A DNA stretch of 64,000 bases from Embiotoca jacksoni (GCA_022577435.1 JAKOON010000096.1:748001-812000), one strand, 5' to 3'. Shown: positions 35,782 to 46,644, counted from the first letter of the stretch. Numbers and translations: made by a program. The notes: generated from the sequence alone by a model not told the origin.

Positions 35782-36576
35782 AACTCTCCAAACTATATAA
35801 ACGCTATCCAAACTATCAACTAACCGCAACTCTCCACCAACAACCTACATTTTAAATGGAGCCTGAGGGGTTTATATTGCTGTCAAACCTCCCGGCAAAA
35901 TCTGAACCACTTCCCGAAGCAGTCACGTGGTACAGCCGGGCAGCGAGGCTTCGGAGGTCATCATTTTTGGCTCCTCCCCTAAATGAAGCAAGCCTCAACA
36001 CGCGCTTTGAGGAAACGCCCCCTCCATTACTCGACACACGCTTCGAAGCGTCGGCACATCTCGTAACATCACTAATTTACACTTATATTTTGTAATTTTC
36101 AGCATATTATGTGTGTAATTGGATGTTGTCAAGCTTAACATGTCCACTCTGTCATAGTGAAATATCAATTAATATAAAAAACTTTCAGAAATTCAAAATA
36201 TATTTGTTAAACAGTACACAGTCACCTTGCTAACTGAATCATGTTGCTAACTGAAGGTCCACCATGTGCTCATTAAATGCTAACATTAGCCAAAAATGTC
36301 CACCCTGTCAGCAAGCCTTCCATGACAGGGTGGACATGGTTCGTGACAGGAAGGACATGCGCATAGTTTATGCCACATGCTGATAATGTTACACATCTTA
36401 CAACAGCTATTACACACATTTTATGACAGTACATGCTATACATAGTAGGAGTGGACAATATGGACTTTTTTGGCGATATCGGTATCAGCAAGCCTAGTTT
36501 GATAAGGCAAGGCTAGTTTACCTAGACCGCCAATTAAAGTGTGTAAGGGAACATTTTGAATTGTCTTTTTCAAGGA

Positions 36577-37803
36577 ATGAGCTCAAAAGGAGCTGAGATA
36601 GCAGGGAGATATTGGGAACGTCGTGATGCTGACCCAAACAGAAGAAGAAAGTACCTTGAGAAAGAGAGGGACAAATGGAATAAAGACAGAGACACTGGAA
36701 AGAAGAAGGGTGTCAATGAGCTCAGTGAGAGAGAGAAGAGGGCAAAAAGAAAGAAATGGAGAGAGGCAAAAAGTCAAGCTAGAGCCAAAAACAGGGCCAG
36801 GGCTTTGCTACAGTCAGAGACACCACCCAACTGTCAGGAGTTCAGTTTTGCCCCCGATCACCTCTCCTCCTGTGTCCCCTGTCTTTGTCTGTGGCCACGC
36901 CACTCACCTCCCGTGGCCACGCCCCTCACCAGTCCCAGCAGATGCAGCCACTCACCCCTGATCACCACCTGCAGGTGTACTGCATCTCCCTGATCACCTC
37001 CCCAGACTATATGTAACCTGCCCCTGCACAACTCTGGTCGTCGGTGCATTTTTGTTTAGCCACCCGTCCGTCCTCTGTCTGCTCTCCGTCCGTCTTCCGT
37101 CTGCTCCCCGTCAGCTCTCCGTCAGTCCTGTACCTGTTCCCGTTCCTCCGGCCTCTGTGTCTCCTGCGGATATCCCCGTCAAAATCATCAGTCGGTGGAG
37201 TTGCCCTCCCGGCTTGGAAGATTGTTGACGCCGTCCCTTCCGCTGGTCTGCCGGCTGCCCTGTTACCCGTGTCCCCCTGGAGCTGTCGGTTGAGTTGCCC
37301 TCCCGACTGGATGTAAAGTGGACACGCTCGGTGCCACCTTTTGGTTTGTAGTTTTTTGTTTGTTTTTTCTCTGGACAATAAAGACTGTATTTTTGGAACT
37401 TAAGAACCTTGAGTCTGTGAGCTTGCATTTGGGTCCTGGAAAAACACCCCACCACATAACACCAACTCCCCTGCAGCTCCTGAAAATCAGCCTGAGCCAG
37501 GGCCCTCCAGGTTAGATCATTGGAAGTTTAGCTGATGAGACTTATTAGAAAGTTTAGATTTATTTGAAGGACAATTATCAACTGTTTGTGTCCCCATAAA
37601 ATGACACATTGATAACTAACTCGCTAAAATCTAAACTAAAAATCCTTACAAATATTTTGTGTTTCAGGCAACGGCGTCAAGGGGAAAGCATTCGAAGGAG
37701 TTCGAAGAGGAAAGGGAGAGACTGTTTGGAGACGCGTTTTAGTGATCTCTCTGTAACATGCTGTTTGTTTTTTTTTTTTTTAAATCAACCGTTCTCCACT
37801 TAA
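36577..37803 (+). pseudogene. Basic-protein gene, exon split by a solo LTR
   Basis: An acceptor TTGTCTTTTTCAAG ends at 36574 and ATG follows at 36577. The 85 codons to 36831 read MSSKGAEIAGRYWERRDADP, then a highly charged Lys/Arg/Glu-rich stretch including NELSEREKRAKRKKWREAK, probably helical or coiled-coil. A solo LTR (36832-37461) then interrupts the frame at ETPPN. Beyond the duplicated CCAAC, the same frame resumes at 37467 (SPAAPENQPEPGPS) and ends at a donor (CAG, then GTTAGA at 37511). The next exon starts at 37668 after TTTTGTGTTTCAG, continues in phase with basic residues and stops at 37803. I recognise the start as a type seen in high-copy fish predicted proteins but cannot name it. 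No catalytic domain is seen. Confidence 0.6.
36832..37461 (+). mobile_element. Solo LTR, 630 bp, 5-bp target duplication CCAAC
   Basis: Starts TGTCAGGAGTTCAG and ends CACCACATAACA. CCAAC flanks it at 36827-36831 and 37462-37466. It contains ACTATATGTAACCTGCCCCTG (core promoter-like) and CAATAAAGACTG (polyadenylation signal). It is the same family as 17824-18404. It lies inside a coding exon of the basic-protein locus in the same orientation, so its polyadenylation signal could end that gene's transcripts. Confidence 0.92.
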
Positions 37804-38432
37804 AAACATTTTTCTTCTTGGTGTACAGTTGAATGTTTGACTTTTACCATGCAGAATGATATACAGAGTTTAACACTAGAAGGCCACATTAATGGCTCAT
37901 TTTGGGCATCTTTATTCAGTGGCCACATGCAGGTAGAGTGGATCAAAACCAGTCTGTTCAACTGGTAATTTCCCCCTTACATGGGAAAAGGACCTCTGAA
38001 TTTTTTTTTTTTTTTGCATCATTTCCTTTAGATTTATTGCATTTATGAGGCCATTCAATGATATTTCACAATGTGTCCACCCTGTCATTTTCATGTTTTA
38101 TGAAAATAAACAAATTATTTTCACAAGTTAGCAAAACCTTTTGTGTGATTCCTTTATAAACAAATGAGGGCCAAATAGTATTGTTTGAAAGTTTGACAAG
38201 ATATCTTTGTTGTTAAGATTTTATTTAGAAAAGAAAGTGCAACTCTCGCTGATTTTATAGAGAAGGAAATAGTTTGCCATAATTTAATTATTATCATCCA
38301 AATACTTTTCCCATTAACTAAAATATATTGTTGAGAAAGGGACTAAATAGCTTTCTGAAAATGTACATTTTAAAATCACTGTAATTACAATGTATTTACT
38401 CTACTTTGAATTTGTCCATGACAGGGTAGACA

Positions 38433-39335
38433 TATTTTGCTGTTTGCATGTACATTGTCTGCTTGCAGTTAATTCATAAAGAGTGTTAGAGCTTGACCAA
38501 CATGCATTTCTAACAGCATAACATCTACTTAATACAATGAATATGAAGTTCAATGGAAAATCTCAGCTTTTTCTTTTGGAAATGGGGAAGTCTCAAAGGC
38601 ACCTTATGGTGATATTGACTCAACTCACGTTTTTTGACAGTTGATTGGATCTGCCTCTATCTGCTCCTGTCCACATGTCAAAGTTTCTTTTGTGAAATTC
38701 TGAACCTTAAAAGATGAGTAGATGAGGACTTTACCGATATTAATGTCTATTTGTGCCAAAATTAAGACCAAGTTTGAGGACCCAATGTCAAAGACAGGAA
38801 CTGATTTAGCAACTGCTATGCCCTATCAGTTGCTGCTGCCCGCAGTGGTAAATAAAAGTCCAGTGATGTAAACTGAGACTGTCAGGATCTCGTCCTTTTC
38901 ATTTACGAGATTAGTCACCCACTAAACGAGCTTGACTATTCAGCCAGCCAAGTAATTCATATCCCTACCTTGGCAACCCACTGAATCTGTAACTGACTTT
39001 GCTCGTCATGAGCATCCCTAACCTAGCAACTAGCATTCCTATGTAGATCTTGAGCATCCCTCTGCTTGTCAGTAACTTCTCTCGGCTAGTCACCAGTACT
39101 CCTCAGCAAGAGCCCCCAAAATCCCAAGTGTGGTGACTAACATCCCTTTTGCTAATCATCCACATTCCTAACGAACATTGAGGGAAATGACTTCAGTAAA
39201 TGGGTAAGAATATGGTTGAAAGGGAAGTCACACTTCCCAGTCCCGTTGAACAGCTTCTTTTTGCTCTTTTCATATTTCCTGCGATGGAGCCTTAGCATTA
39301 CGGCGATAATTTTTGAGGAGAACTTTTGTGTTCCC
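38433..39335. other. 3' flank of the basic-protein locus with degenerate tandem motif
   Basis: At about 38960-39170, variants of GAGCATCCCT, CTAGTCACCAG and TAACATCCCT recur every 25-45 bases, suggesting an old minisatellite. No coding domain is recognised. Confidence 0.4.
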
Positions 39336-40972
39336 TACAGTGGGTACGGAAAGTATTCAGACCCCTTTAAATTTTTCACTCTTTGTTTCATTGCAGCCAT
39401 TTGCTAAAATCAAAAAAGTTCATTTTATTTCTCATTAATGTACACTCAGCACCCCATCTTGACAGAAAAAAACAGAAATGTAGAAATTTGTGCAAATTTA
39501 TTAAAAAAGAAAAACTGAAATATCACATGGTCATAAGTATTCAGACCCTTTGCTCAGTATTGAGTAGAAGCACCCTTTTGAGCTAGTACAGCCATGAGTC
39601 TTCTTGGGAATGATGCAACAAGCTTTTCACACCTGGATTTGGGGATCCTCTGCCATTCTTCCTTGCAGATCCTCTCCAGTTCCGTCAGGTTGGATGGTGA
39701 ACGTTGGTGGACAGCCATTTTCAGGTCTCTCCAGAGATGCTCAATTGGGTTTAGGTCAGGGCTCTGGCTGGGCCAGTCAAGAATGGTCACAGAGTTGTTC
39801 CGAAGCCACTCCTTTGTTATTTTAGCTGTGTGCTTCGGGTCATTGTCTTGTTGGAAGGTGAACCTTCGGCCCAGTCTGAGGTCCAGAGCACTCTGGAAGA
39901 GGTTTTCTTCCAGGATATCTCTGTACTTGGCCGCATTCATCTTTCCTTCAATTGCAACCAGTCGTCCTGTCCCTGCAGCTGAAAAACACCCCCATAGCAT
40001 GATGCTGCCACCACCATGTTTCACTGTTGGGATTGTATTGGGCAGGTGATGAGCAGTGCCTGGTTTTCTCCACACATACCGCTTAGAATTAACGCCAAAA
40101 AGTTCAATCTTGGTCTCATCAGACCAGAGAATCTTATCTCTCATAGTCTGGGAGTCCTTCATGTGTTTTTTGGCAAACTCTATGCGGGCTTTCATATGTC
40201 TTGCATTGAGGAGAGGCTTCCGTCGGGCCACTCTGCCATAAAGCCCCGACTGGTGGAGGGCTGCAGTGATAGTTGACTTTGTGGAACTTTCTCCCATCTC
40301 CCTACTGCATCTCTGGAGCTCAGCCACAGTGATCTTTGGGTTCTTCTTTACCTCTCTCACCAAGGCTCTTCTCCCACGATTGCTCAGTTTGGCTGGACGG
40401 CCAGGTCTAGGAAGAGTTCTGGTCGTCCCAAACTTCTTCCATTTAAGGATTATGGAGGCCACTGTGCTCTTAGGAACCTTGAGTGCTGCAGAAATTATTT
40501 TGTAACCTTGGCCAGATCTGTGCCTTGCCACAATTCTGTCTCTGAGCTCCTTGGACAGTTCCTTCGACCTCATGATTCTCATTTGCTCCGACATGCACTG
40601 TGAGCTGTAAGGTCTTATATAGACAGGTGTGTGCCTTTCCTAACCAAGTCCAATCAGTTTAATTAAACACAGTTGGACTCCAATGAAGGAGTAGAACCAT
40701 CTCAAGGAGGATCAGAAGAAATGGACAGCATGCGAGTTAAATATGAGTGTCACAGCAAAGGGTCTGAACACTTATGACCATCTGATATTTCAGTTTTTCT
40801 TTTTTAATAAATTTGCACAAATTTCTACATTTCTGTTTTTTTCTGTCAAGATGGGGTGCTGAGTGTACATTAATGAGAAATAAAATGAACTTTTTTGATT
40901 TTAGCAAATGGCTGCAATGAAACAAAGAGTGAAAAATTTAAAGGGGTCTGAATACTTTCCGTACCCACTGTA
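39336..40972 (-). mobile_element. Tc1 element, CAGTGGGTACGG family, copy B
   Basis: Ends TACAGTGGGTACGG (39336) and CCGTACCCACTGTA (40972), both with intact TA. Terminal repeats are about 215 bp, with the same paired AAGTATTCAGACCC cores as copy A. It is oriented opposite to copy A, 6.6 kb away. This is the best-preserved element in the window. Confidence 0.96.
39554..40594 (-). CDS. Tc1 transposase, full length, best-preserved copy
   Basis: 346 residues in one frame from MSEQMRIMRSKELSKEL, with no stop or frameshift. DNA-binding helix-turn-helix regions lie at about 15-115, with a GRPR-like linker (PRPGRPAKL) near residue 63. The catalytic triad is Asp159, Asp250 and Glu285, in WSDETKIELFG, FQQDNDPKH and SPDLNPIEHLW. 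Compared with copy A it keeps Lys at 254 and Arg at 66, the usual residues in Tc1 transposases. Its own change is Asp153 (TMRDK) where the other copies have Asn. Both terminal repeats are intact, so on sequence alone this is the strongest candidate for an autonomous copy. Activity is inferred, not shown. Confidence 0.95.
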   Translation of the reverse strand: MSEQMRIMRSKELSKELRDRIVARHRSGQGYKIISAALKVPKSTVASIILKWKKFGTTRTLPRPGRPAKLSNRGRRALVREVKKNPKITVAELQRCSREMGESSTKSTITAALHQSGLYGRVARRKPLLNARHMKARIEFAKKHMKDSQTMRDKILWSDETKIELFGVNSKRYVWRKPGTAHHLPNTIPTVKHGGGSIMLWGCFSAAGTGRLVAIEGKMNAAKYRDILEENLFQSALDLRLGRRFTFQQDNDPKHTAKITKEWLRNNSVTILDWPSQSPDLNPIEHLWRDLKMAVHQRSPSNLTELERICKEEWQRIPKSRCEKLVASFPRRLMAVLAQKGASTQY

Positions 40973-41169
40973 TGTATAAGTTTTGCGTAACCTCACAATA
41001 CTGTGAATGATGATGATGTGATACGTTGTGCATTTAGTGCTCATTCATTTTAAAAGGCAAAACAGTATTCAGCTGTGGTTAAGTCTGTCGTGTTATGGAT
41101 ATGTATAGATGTTACTATTTGAATCTACAATGCTTCTACGACAGAATATGTTACAAACTAAGCGGCGAC

Positions 41170-41480
41170 TACAGTGACGTCACCCATTGATTTGTGAACG
41201 GCCATTATGAAGCCTCAAGTTTGAATCTGACTCTATCTGATTGGAAACCTGGCGATACTTCATCCCGCCCACCAATAGCCCTAATCTGATTTCACCACAG
41301 GCATGTCAATCAAACAGATACGCCTCCAAAAAACATGTTTTTTTAAATCTTGTTTTCTCGTTCATGACAGGATTATTTCCAAATGGACGGCCAGAAAACG
41401 AATCAGAAGGAGCGACTTTGATGACGGCACCGTGCTATTGGCAGCCTGTTGATCAGAAGCTACAGAGTTTGATTCCACAG
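41170..41480 (-). repeat. Dispersed repeat R1, copy 3, inverted
   Basis: Contains CAGGCATGTCAATCAAACAG and GAATCAGAAGGAGCGACTTTG, the reverse complement of R1 landmarks at 17640-17760, and GTGACGTCACCCATTGATTT near its start. The copy is more diverged than the other two. Confidence 0.6.
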
Positions 41481-42139
41481 ATGCTGCAGGTCACTGAATA
41501 AGGCTATTTATATTAAAAAAAAAAAAGAAGTCATTATTCAATTTATCAATCTCTCCATCTTAAACATTATCATAAAATGTATTAATTGGCAAAAGATGTG
41601 AAACACTTTGAGGTATATCATTGCTTGGATGTTTTCATTTAGTTTTTGTTTTGTTGTGTTGTTAAATAAGCATTGCACCCGAAACAAAGACATCAAATAA
41701 GGGTATTTCCAGAAATGTAATGCAGTCTACAGTCTACAGATCATTCTAACTGAGAAAACAGCAGTAAGACCGCAACACCAGAACTTTGAAAAAACAATTG
41801 AAGTGCAACCGGGAAAAGATGTGATTGATGACATGACAAATATTCAATACAGAACTCCAAATGTCCAAATAAAATTTCAATTGTGTAAGTTTTGTGTAAA
41901 GTCCATTTAGAGTAACTTCTGCTATAGGTAAAGTGTATCTGGAGAGTAAAAGTTTAAGTAATTTATTTCAGTTTAGTGTCATTATTGTTGCCATAACACA
42001 TTAAATTACAAAGATTTTAACTACAACTGTGGGATATAGATCTGCTTAGAGCATATGAGGGCTCATATGATGTACGTTCAAAATACATACTGACTGTAAT
42101 CATTGTAGAACACATTGCTTATGCAGGAACTTATCACGT
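41481..42139. other. No gene recognised
   Basis: AT-rich unique-looking sequence with no visible motif. Confidence 0.5.
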
Positions 42140-42537
42140 GTAGGAAATATGGCCAAATGTAAGATGCAACTAGTGCATCATATTAGGAAATGAAATGTGT
42201 ACAAGGGAACGGAATGTGTTGACTGAAAACAGGAACCTGTGCGGGCGGGTCACGTGGGGTGCAACTCGATATCAGGCAAGAGGAGGTGTGGCTTAAACGG
42301 AGGACAGTGGAAACGTACTGAGACAAACATATGCAAATGTTCCCGCCACATTATAGGTCACGCCTCTTCCGATAGTATAAGTGTATGTGCCGGAAAGCGG
42401 GAAGTTAGACTCCAACAAAGAGACCTCGGGTTGATGTTGGGCTCTCCAAGATATCTTGTATGCTATGCTTAATAAAAAATAAGCTAAGAATTAAAACTGC
42501 CTAAAGACTGCTTCTATCAACGGACTCGGGGAAAACA
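42140..42537 (+). mobile_element. Possible retroviral-type LTR with a primer-binding-like site
   Basis: TGTAGGAAATATGG at 42140 and AAAACA ending at 42537 give TG...CA ends. AGTATAAGTG and AATAAAAAATAAGC could be promoter and polyadenylation elements. TGGTGGTTTTCGACAC follows 2 bases later at 42540, in the place of a tRNA primer-binding site. No gag-pol coding sequence follows and no target duplication was found. Weak call. Confidence 0.3.
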
Positions 42538-43865
42538 ATTGGTGGTTTTCGACACAACCAAAGTAAACGGGAGAAATATTCTCTATTTACACTTGACACT
42601 AAAATTGTCAACATTATGTTATAACATTTATAAAAGTACAAAGTTAGACAAGTGCAATTATGGTGAATAAAGATCAGTGTTAAGTACAAATACTTTAAAA
42701 TAGTTGTAGACAGCTCGTTTTTGCTGGATTGTGACATGATGGAAGACACTGCAGTTCAGAGTTGTGACACAATCCAAAAGCCACAAATCTTCAATGTCAA
42801 GATGAGCAATGAAAAATGGTGAGGTGCTCTTGGAGAGTTGGTAAAACTTTTATCAGTTATTTTTTGCCATTCTATGTAGTGTAACATATGGTTTTAGTTA
42901 CCTCGGGGTAGACAATAACAGTGTGGAGCAGTGCATTGTGGTTCGAGCAAGGGTGCTGCATGACAGGAAGCACCCTTACTCATTAAAGATCATTAGTTCA
43001 TGTTTTTGTGGTCGCGGTCATTAAAACAAAGCCCCAAGGGAAATGGTTTTCAGCATATTAATGTACGATTGATGTTAAGCAAACATGAAAGAAACTATTC
43101 GTGAACAAGAACAGAGGGAAGGTCACATACGACAGCCTAAAAATTAAAAACAATTTCTCAAAGCAATTTTTTAGATTCAGTCTTTTAAATATAGTGCTAT
43201 GAGTGAATGGGTGTGGGTGTGGAAGTCATGATGGGCTGGTTGTCTGGCAATATCACTGGAGACAGCTATTCCTATTACATTCCCAACTAACAGTCAACAG
43301 TGATATATTTTAACCATAATCTTTAACTCATGTCACAGTGATGATCAAGTGGCTTTTGAACAGTAGTTTGTCGCCCAATCATTCACTCATTAATCAGAAC
43401 AGCAGACTTTATGTAAAGAAAGAAAATGCATCGCCACTTCCTCCCTCTGTATAAAAGTGAAGCCATAATATTGCGGTAATGGCCGCTGCCATTTTGCACT
43501 GGTGATGTCATTTGCAACCAAAGTCTGTGCAAGAGAGATGTCTTATTTGATAAAAGGTACTTGAACACTGGAGGAACCTATTTCGTCATTTAGTTGCGGG
43601 GGATATCAGAAAGTTATGAGTCTGCTCTGTGCACATCAACAGTATTCCATATGACACTGTTCGACAACCTGAGTTTCATCTGATTTTGTAACCACTGATG
43701 TGTGCATTTACAATGTTACCATTGACTACGCACATCAAATTTGGTGTCAAATTTCTGGCGAACAGAAAGAATGAGCAGGGTGCCAAATAGTGCAGTTACA
43801 GGTAGTGTTCAGCAGTCTGAGCTGGCGTATTGTCATGTTGGAGAACTAAAGTGCCACAGTTCAAA
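42538..43865. other. Gene-free stretch
   Basis: No retroviral coding motifs follow the putative LTR. The part at 43420-43520 may belong to another dispersed fish repeat (ATGCATCGCCACTTCC). Nothing is called. Confidence 0.45.
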
Positions 43866-44825
43866 GGCCTATACTACGAAGCCAGATTCGTAACTTCAGA
43901 TTTAAGTCTAGTATTTCAGTACTACGAAGTTGGTTCTCTTCTTTCCAGCATGCCGCGCCATGGTAATTTATGCTGCAGAGCTAATCTGCTCTGGAGCAGG
44001 TGATGTTAAAGATATTGGATCAAAACGTACAACAGAAGCACCTACTGACCAATCAGTTCTCAGAGAATGTCATCACCACTCTAGTGGATCTCAGTGGGCG
44101 GAGTGTGACAGTCTTCTATGTAGGGAAGAGCAAAAAACCTCTGTGACTTTTCAGGGTGATTTCTTTACATATAGATTTCACTTAATTGTGTTTTTTTGTT
44201 TTGTTTTTTTACTGCTATCATCCTACAACAGAAACTGATTGAAGAGTCTGAAACCTTGTACTTGTACGTATTCGTGTGACAGTAAGCCAATGTGCTGCTT
44301 GAGTTATGTTTTTATATTTATTCCTTATTTACTCCCCAGTCCGTTCTGAAATGATGAGGCTAAAACTGTCAAACACGTCATTAGAATACATCTAAGAATA
44401 CATTAATATGATGAAATACACTGATCTAATTATAGTCAGATCTTCCCTTTAAGTCTTTAAACTTCACACAGTCAGCAATTTATTTCTTAGCTTTTGCCAG
44501 CACATCTTTCCTGCATTTGGCAGCTGCGGGTGTGCTGCTTTCAGCCTGGATTGCCTTTAAATTCATCATATTTTTATAAGATGATAGTTTACTTCTTGTT
44601 TATGAAATGTTGTTCTGCTGCCAGTACACTTGTCCATGTTTGTGATTGGTCAGATGCTGCAAACACCTCCTCTCGTAGGTGAACGTGCTTGTAGCTGGAT
44701 TGAGAAACCCTGGGTTGACATAATGAGTTGTTAACCTGCTTCGTGTGACTCGTTTATCAGGGTTTGTTAAGCCAGATAACAGAAAGATAGCCTGGGTATG
44801 TTGAACCTGCTTAGTAGGACAGGCC
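43866..44825. mobile_element. Non-autonomous element R3 with terminal inverted repeats, copy 1
   Basis: The left end AGGCCTATACTACGAAGCCAG and the complement of the right end, AGGCCTGTCCTACTAAGCAGG, agree at most positions. Internal landmarks TTATGCTGCAGAGCTAATC and TGACCAATCAGTTCTCAGA recur in the copy at 48055-48940. No transposase is encoded. The transposon superfamily is not determined. Confidence 0.6.
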
Positions 44826-44977
44826 TCTGATCTCAACAGAGATCTTCAGTGGTGCGTTGAGATGACATAATTTTCCAGCTCCCTGACCTCAGTATTATAC
44901 TGAAACAATCTGTGAGGGCTGTGGTGAAATCACCCCGCATTTATGCATCATTGAAGTCCCTGTTGGGGTGTGGGGAG

Positions 44978-45480
44978 CCACACCCCAACCGGTCGAGGCA
45001 GATGGCTGCCTTGCACTGAGCCTGGTTCTGTCGGAGGTTTCTTCCTGTTAAGAGGGAGTTTTTACTTCCCTCTGTTGGAGGTTTTTCTCCCTGTTTTTCT
45101 GCTGGTTGGGGTGAGGGAAGAGAAGGGAGAGAAAAGGACAACATAGAGATCCAAAACCTGAACTGTTGGTGGGGCCGACAATCACAGAGCAGAGACATGC
45201 AGCTCCATGGCTGGGGACATCTGCAAAAGAAAGAACAGAAACTATGCGAGCGAGGGAACTATATTGAGAGCCAAAAGACAACAAGCAAATAGTATGGGAG
45301 AGAAGAAGCATGACATTAATGAGATGTAATGGTGAAATATGAGTTTATAGAGCGTGAAAGAGTGAGAGGAAAGAAGCTCAGTGCATAACAAGGTCCCCCA
45401 GCAGGCTGGGCCTATAACTAAGGGATGTCCAGGGCCACCTGAGCCAGCCCTAACTATAAGCTTTATCAAAAAGGAAAGAA
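44978..45480. mobile_element. L2 3'UTR fragments in head-to-head inversion
   Basis: From about 44980 to 45093 the L2 3'UTR reads on the plus strand (CACCCCAACCGGTCGAGGCA). From about 45100 to 45480 the adjoining 3'UTR part reads on the minus strand (GGTTGGGGTGAGGGAAGAG, through to TTTATCAAAAAGGAAAG). The switch lies between inverted copies of CACCCCAACC, consistent with an internal flip. Confidence 0.7.
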
Positions 45481-46644
45481 GTAAATACATTTAAATTATC
45501 TACTTTTTACTTTTATTAAATACATTTTTGATGAAAATGTCTCTACAATAACAGTACTTTTACTCAAATCAATATTCTAGCATTCCCTCCATCCCTGGGT
45601 ATAATGTTGTTTTTTTTTATTAACAAACTAACATTTGCTATACAGCACAAATCCCAAAATAGTGATTTCCGACAGACCTACATCTTCATCCTGAGCCAGT
45701 TAACTGGCTAGGCTAAAAACAAAAAGTGGCCCATTTTATAATTGGCAACAACAAAAAGTAGGTTGATGTGACAGAACAAAGAGAGATTTACAATTTGAAT
45801 CAATAAAAACGAGAAGTTTGTTTTATCCCCCACAGTATTGTTTGAACCAGTGCATCAGATTTTTGTTGTGCTGCATGTGCATTGCATGTGATTAGAGGAG
45901 GTGGTAAAATGTTTGATGTTACTCCTGCCTTTGTTCAACATTTTGTACTTGCACAAAGTCAGTCCACATTAGTGTGTGGAACACATTACATACTGCTGTA
46001 CCACAGGCTTCACAAACACAGTCACTCATCACACAGCAAAAACAAACAAAATGACAGATGACTTTGAGCACACTCAACTCCAAATGCTGTTGTACCATCT
46101 TAACAGCCCTACTCTTTCCCACTGTTACCATGGTAACCCTTGCTTATGTCATATTTCCGCAGATGTGTATATGCTGTCTAAGCGTTTCCTAACAAGCTGG
46201 CAGCCACCTGCGTACTCCTTGATGTACATTAACAAGGAATTTTTTTTTTTTTTTAAAGATAGCAGATACAGTACAGATACAGAATGTGTTGATTATTAAT
46301 GCAACTTGCTGTTATTAAATAATAGTTTGCAGACAGGTTTAATTTTTGTAAAGCAGTTTAGTGATATTTCCCATTTTTTAGAAAGTATACGGCACTCAAA
46401 ATACTATTATCACCACCATGCAGCAGTTGCAAACTATTGTATACACACACAAACCAGTGACTTTCAAATATACACACACAGCACTTCACACCTTTGAAAG
46501 CAGCAGCATTACACCTGCTGTATGCTGACAGGTGCTGTGCAGGCTGAGGGAAAAACTCATAAGAGGCAATAAAAAAAGTAACTCGATCAGAGGGAAGCTG
46601 GAGGATGTCCAGGATTAAATTTATGGACATCGTTTGAAGGTATG
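45481..46644. other. No gene recognised
   Basis: AT-rich, with a poly(T) run near 46240. No coding domain or repeat family is recognised. Confidence 0.5.

Larger units (their letters stand above)
33073..36074 (-). mobile_element. hAT element, 3.0 kb, 8-bp target duplication
   Basis: Bounded by TAGTGATG at 33073 and its complement CATCACTA ending at 36074. The 8-bp flanks ATTTACGC (33065-33072) and ATTTACAC (36075-36082) agree at 7 of 8 positions, as expected of an hAT insertion. The right subterminal region holds a 14-bp palindrome, ACGCTTCGAAGCGT (36038-36051). It encodes a BED-finger transposase with introns. It interrupted the basic-protein locus. Confidence 0.88.
32939..38432. repeat. 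Six dispersed copies of the 14-bp motif TGTCCACCCTGTCA
   Basis: Copies on the plus strand are at 32939-32952, 36141-36154 (one change), 36297-36310 and 38074-38087. Copies on the minus strand are at 36323-36336 and 38419-38432 (one change). The pair 36297/36323 forms a perfect inverted repeat with a 12-base spacer. All lie in the sequence of the basic-protein locus, outside the inserted hAT and LTR. Function unknown. Confidence 0.7.

Noticed and set aside
44978..45120. Regulatory stem-loop formed by CACCCCAACC and GGTTGGGGTG
   Set aside because: The arms are explained by the two orientations of the L2 3'UTR at an inversion breakpoint.
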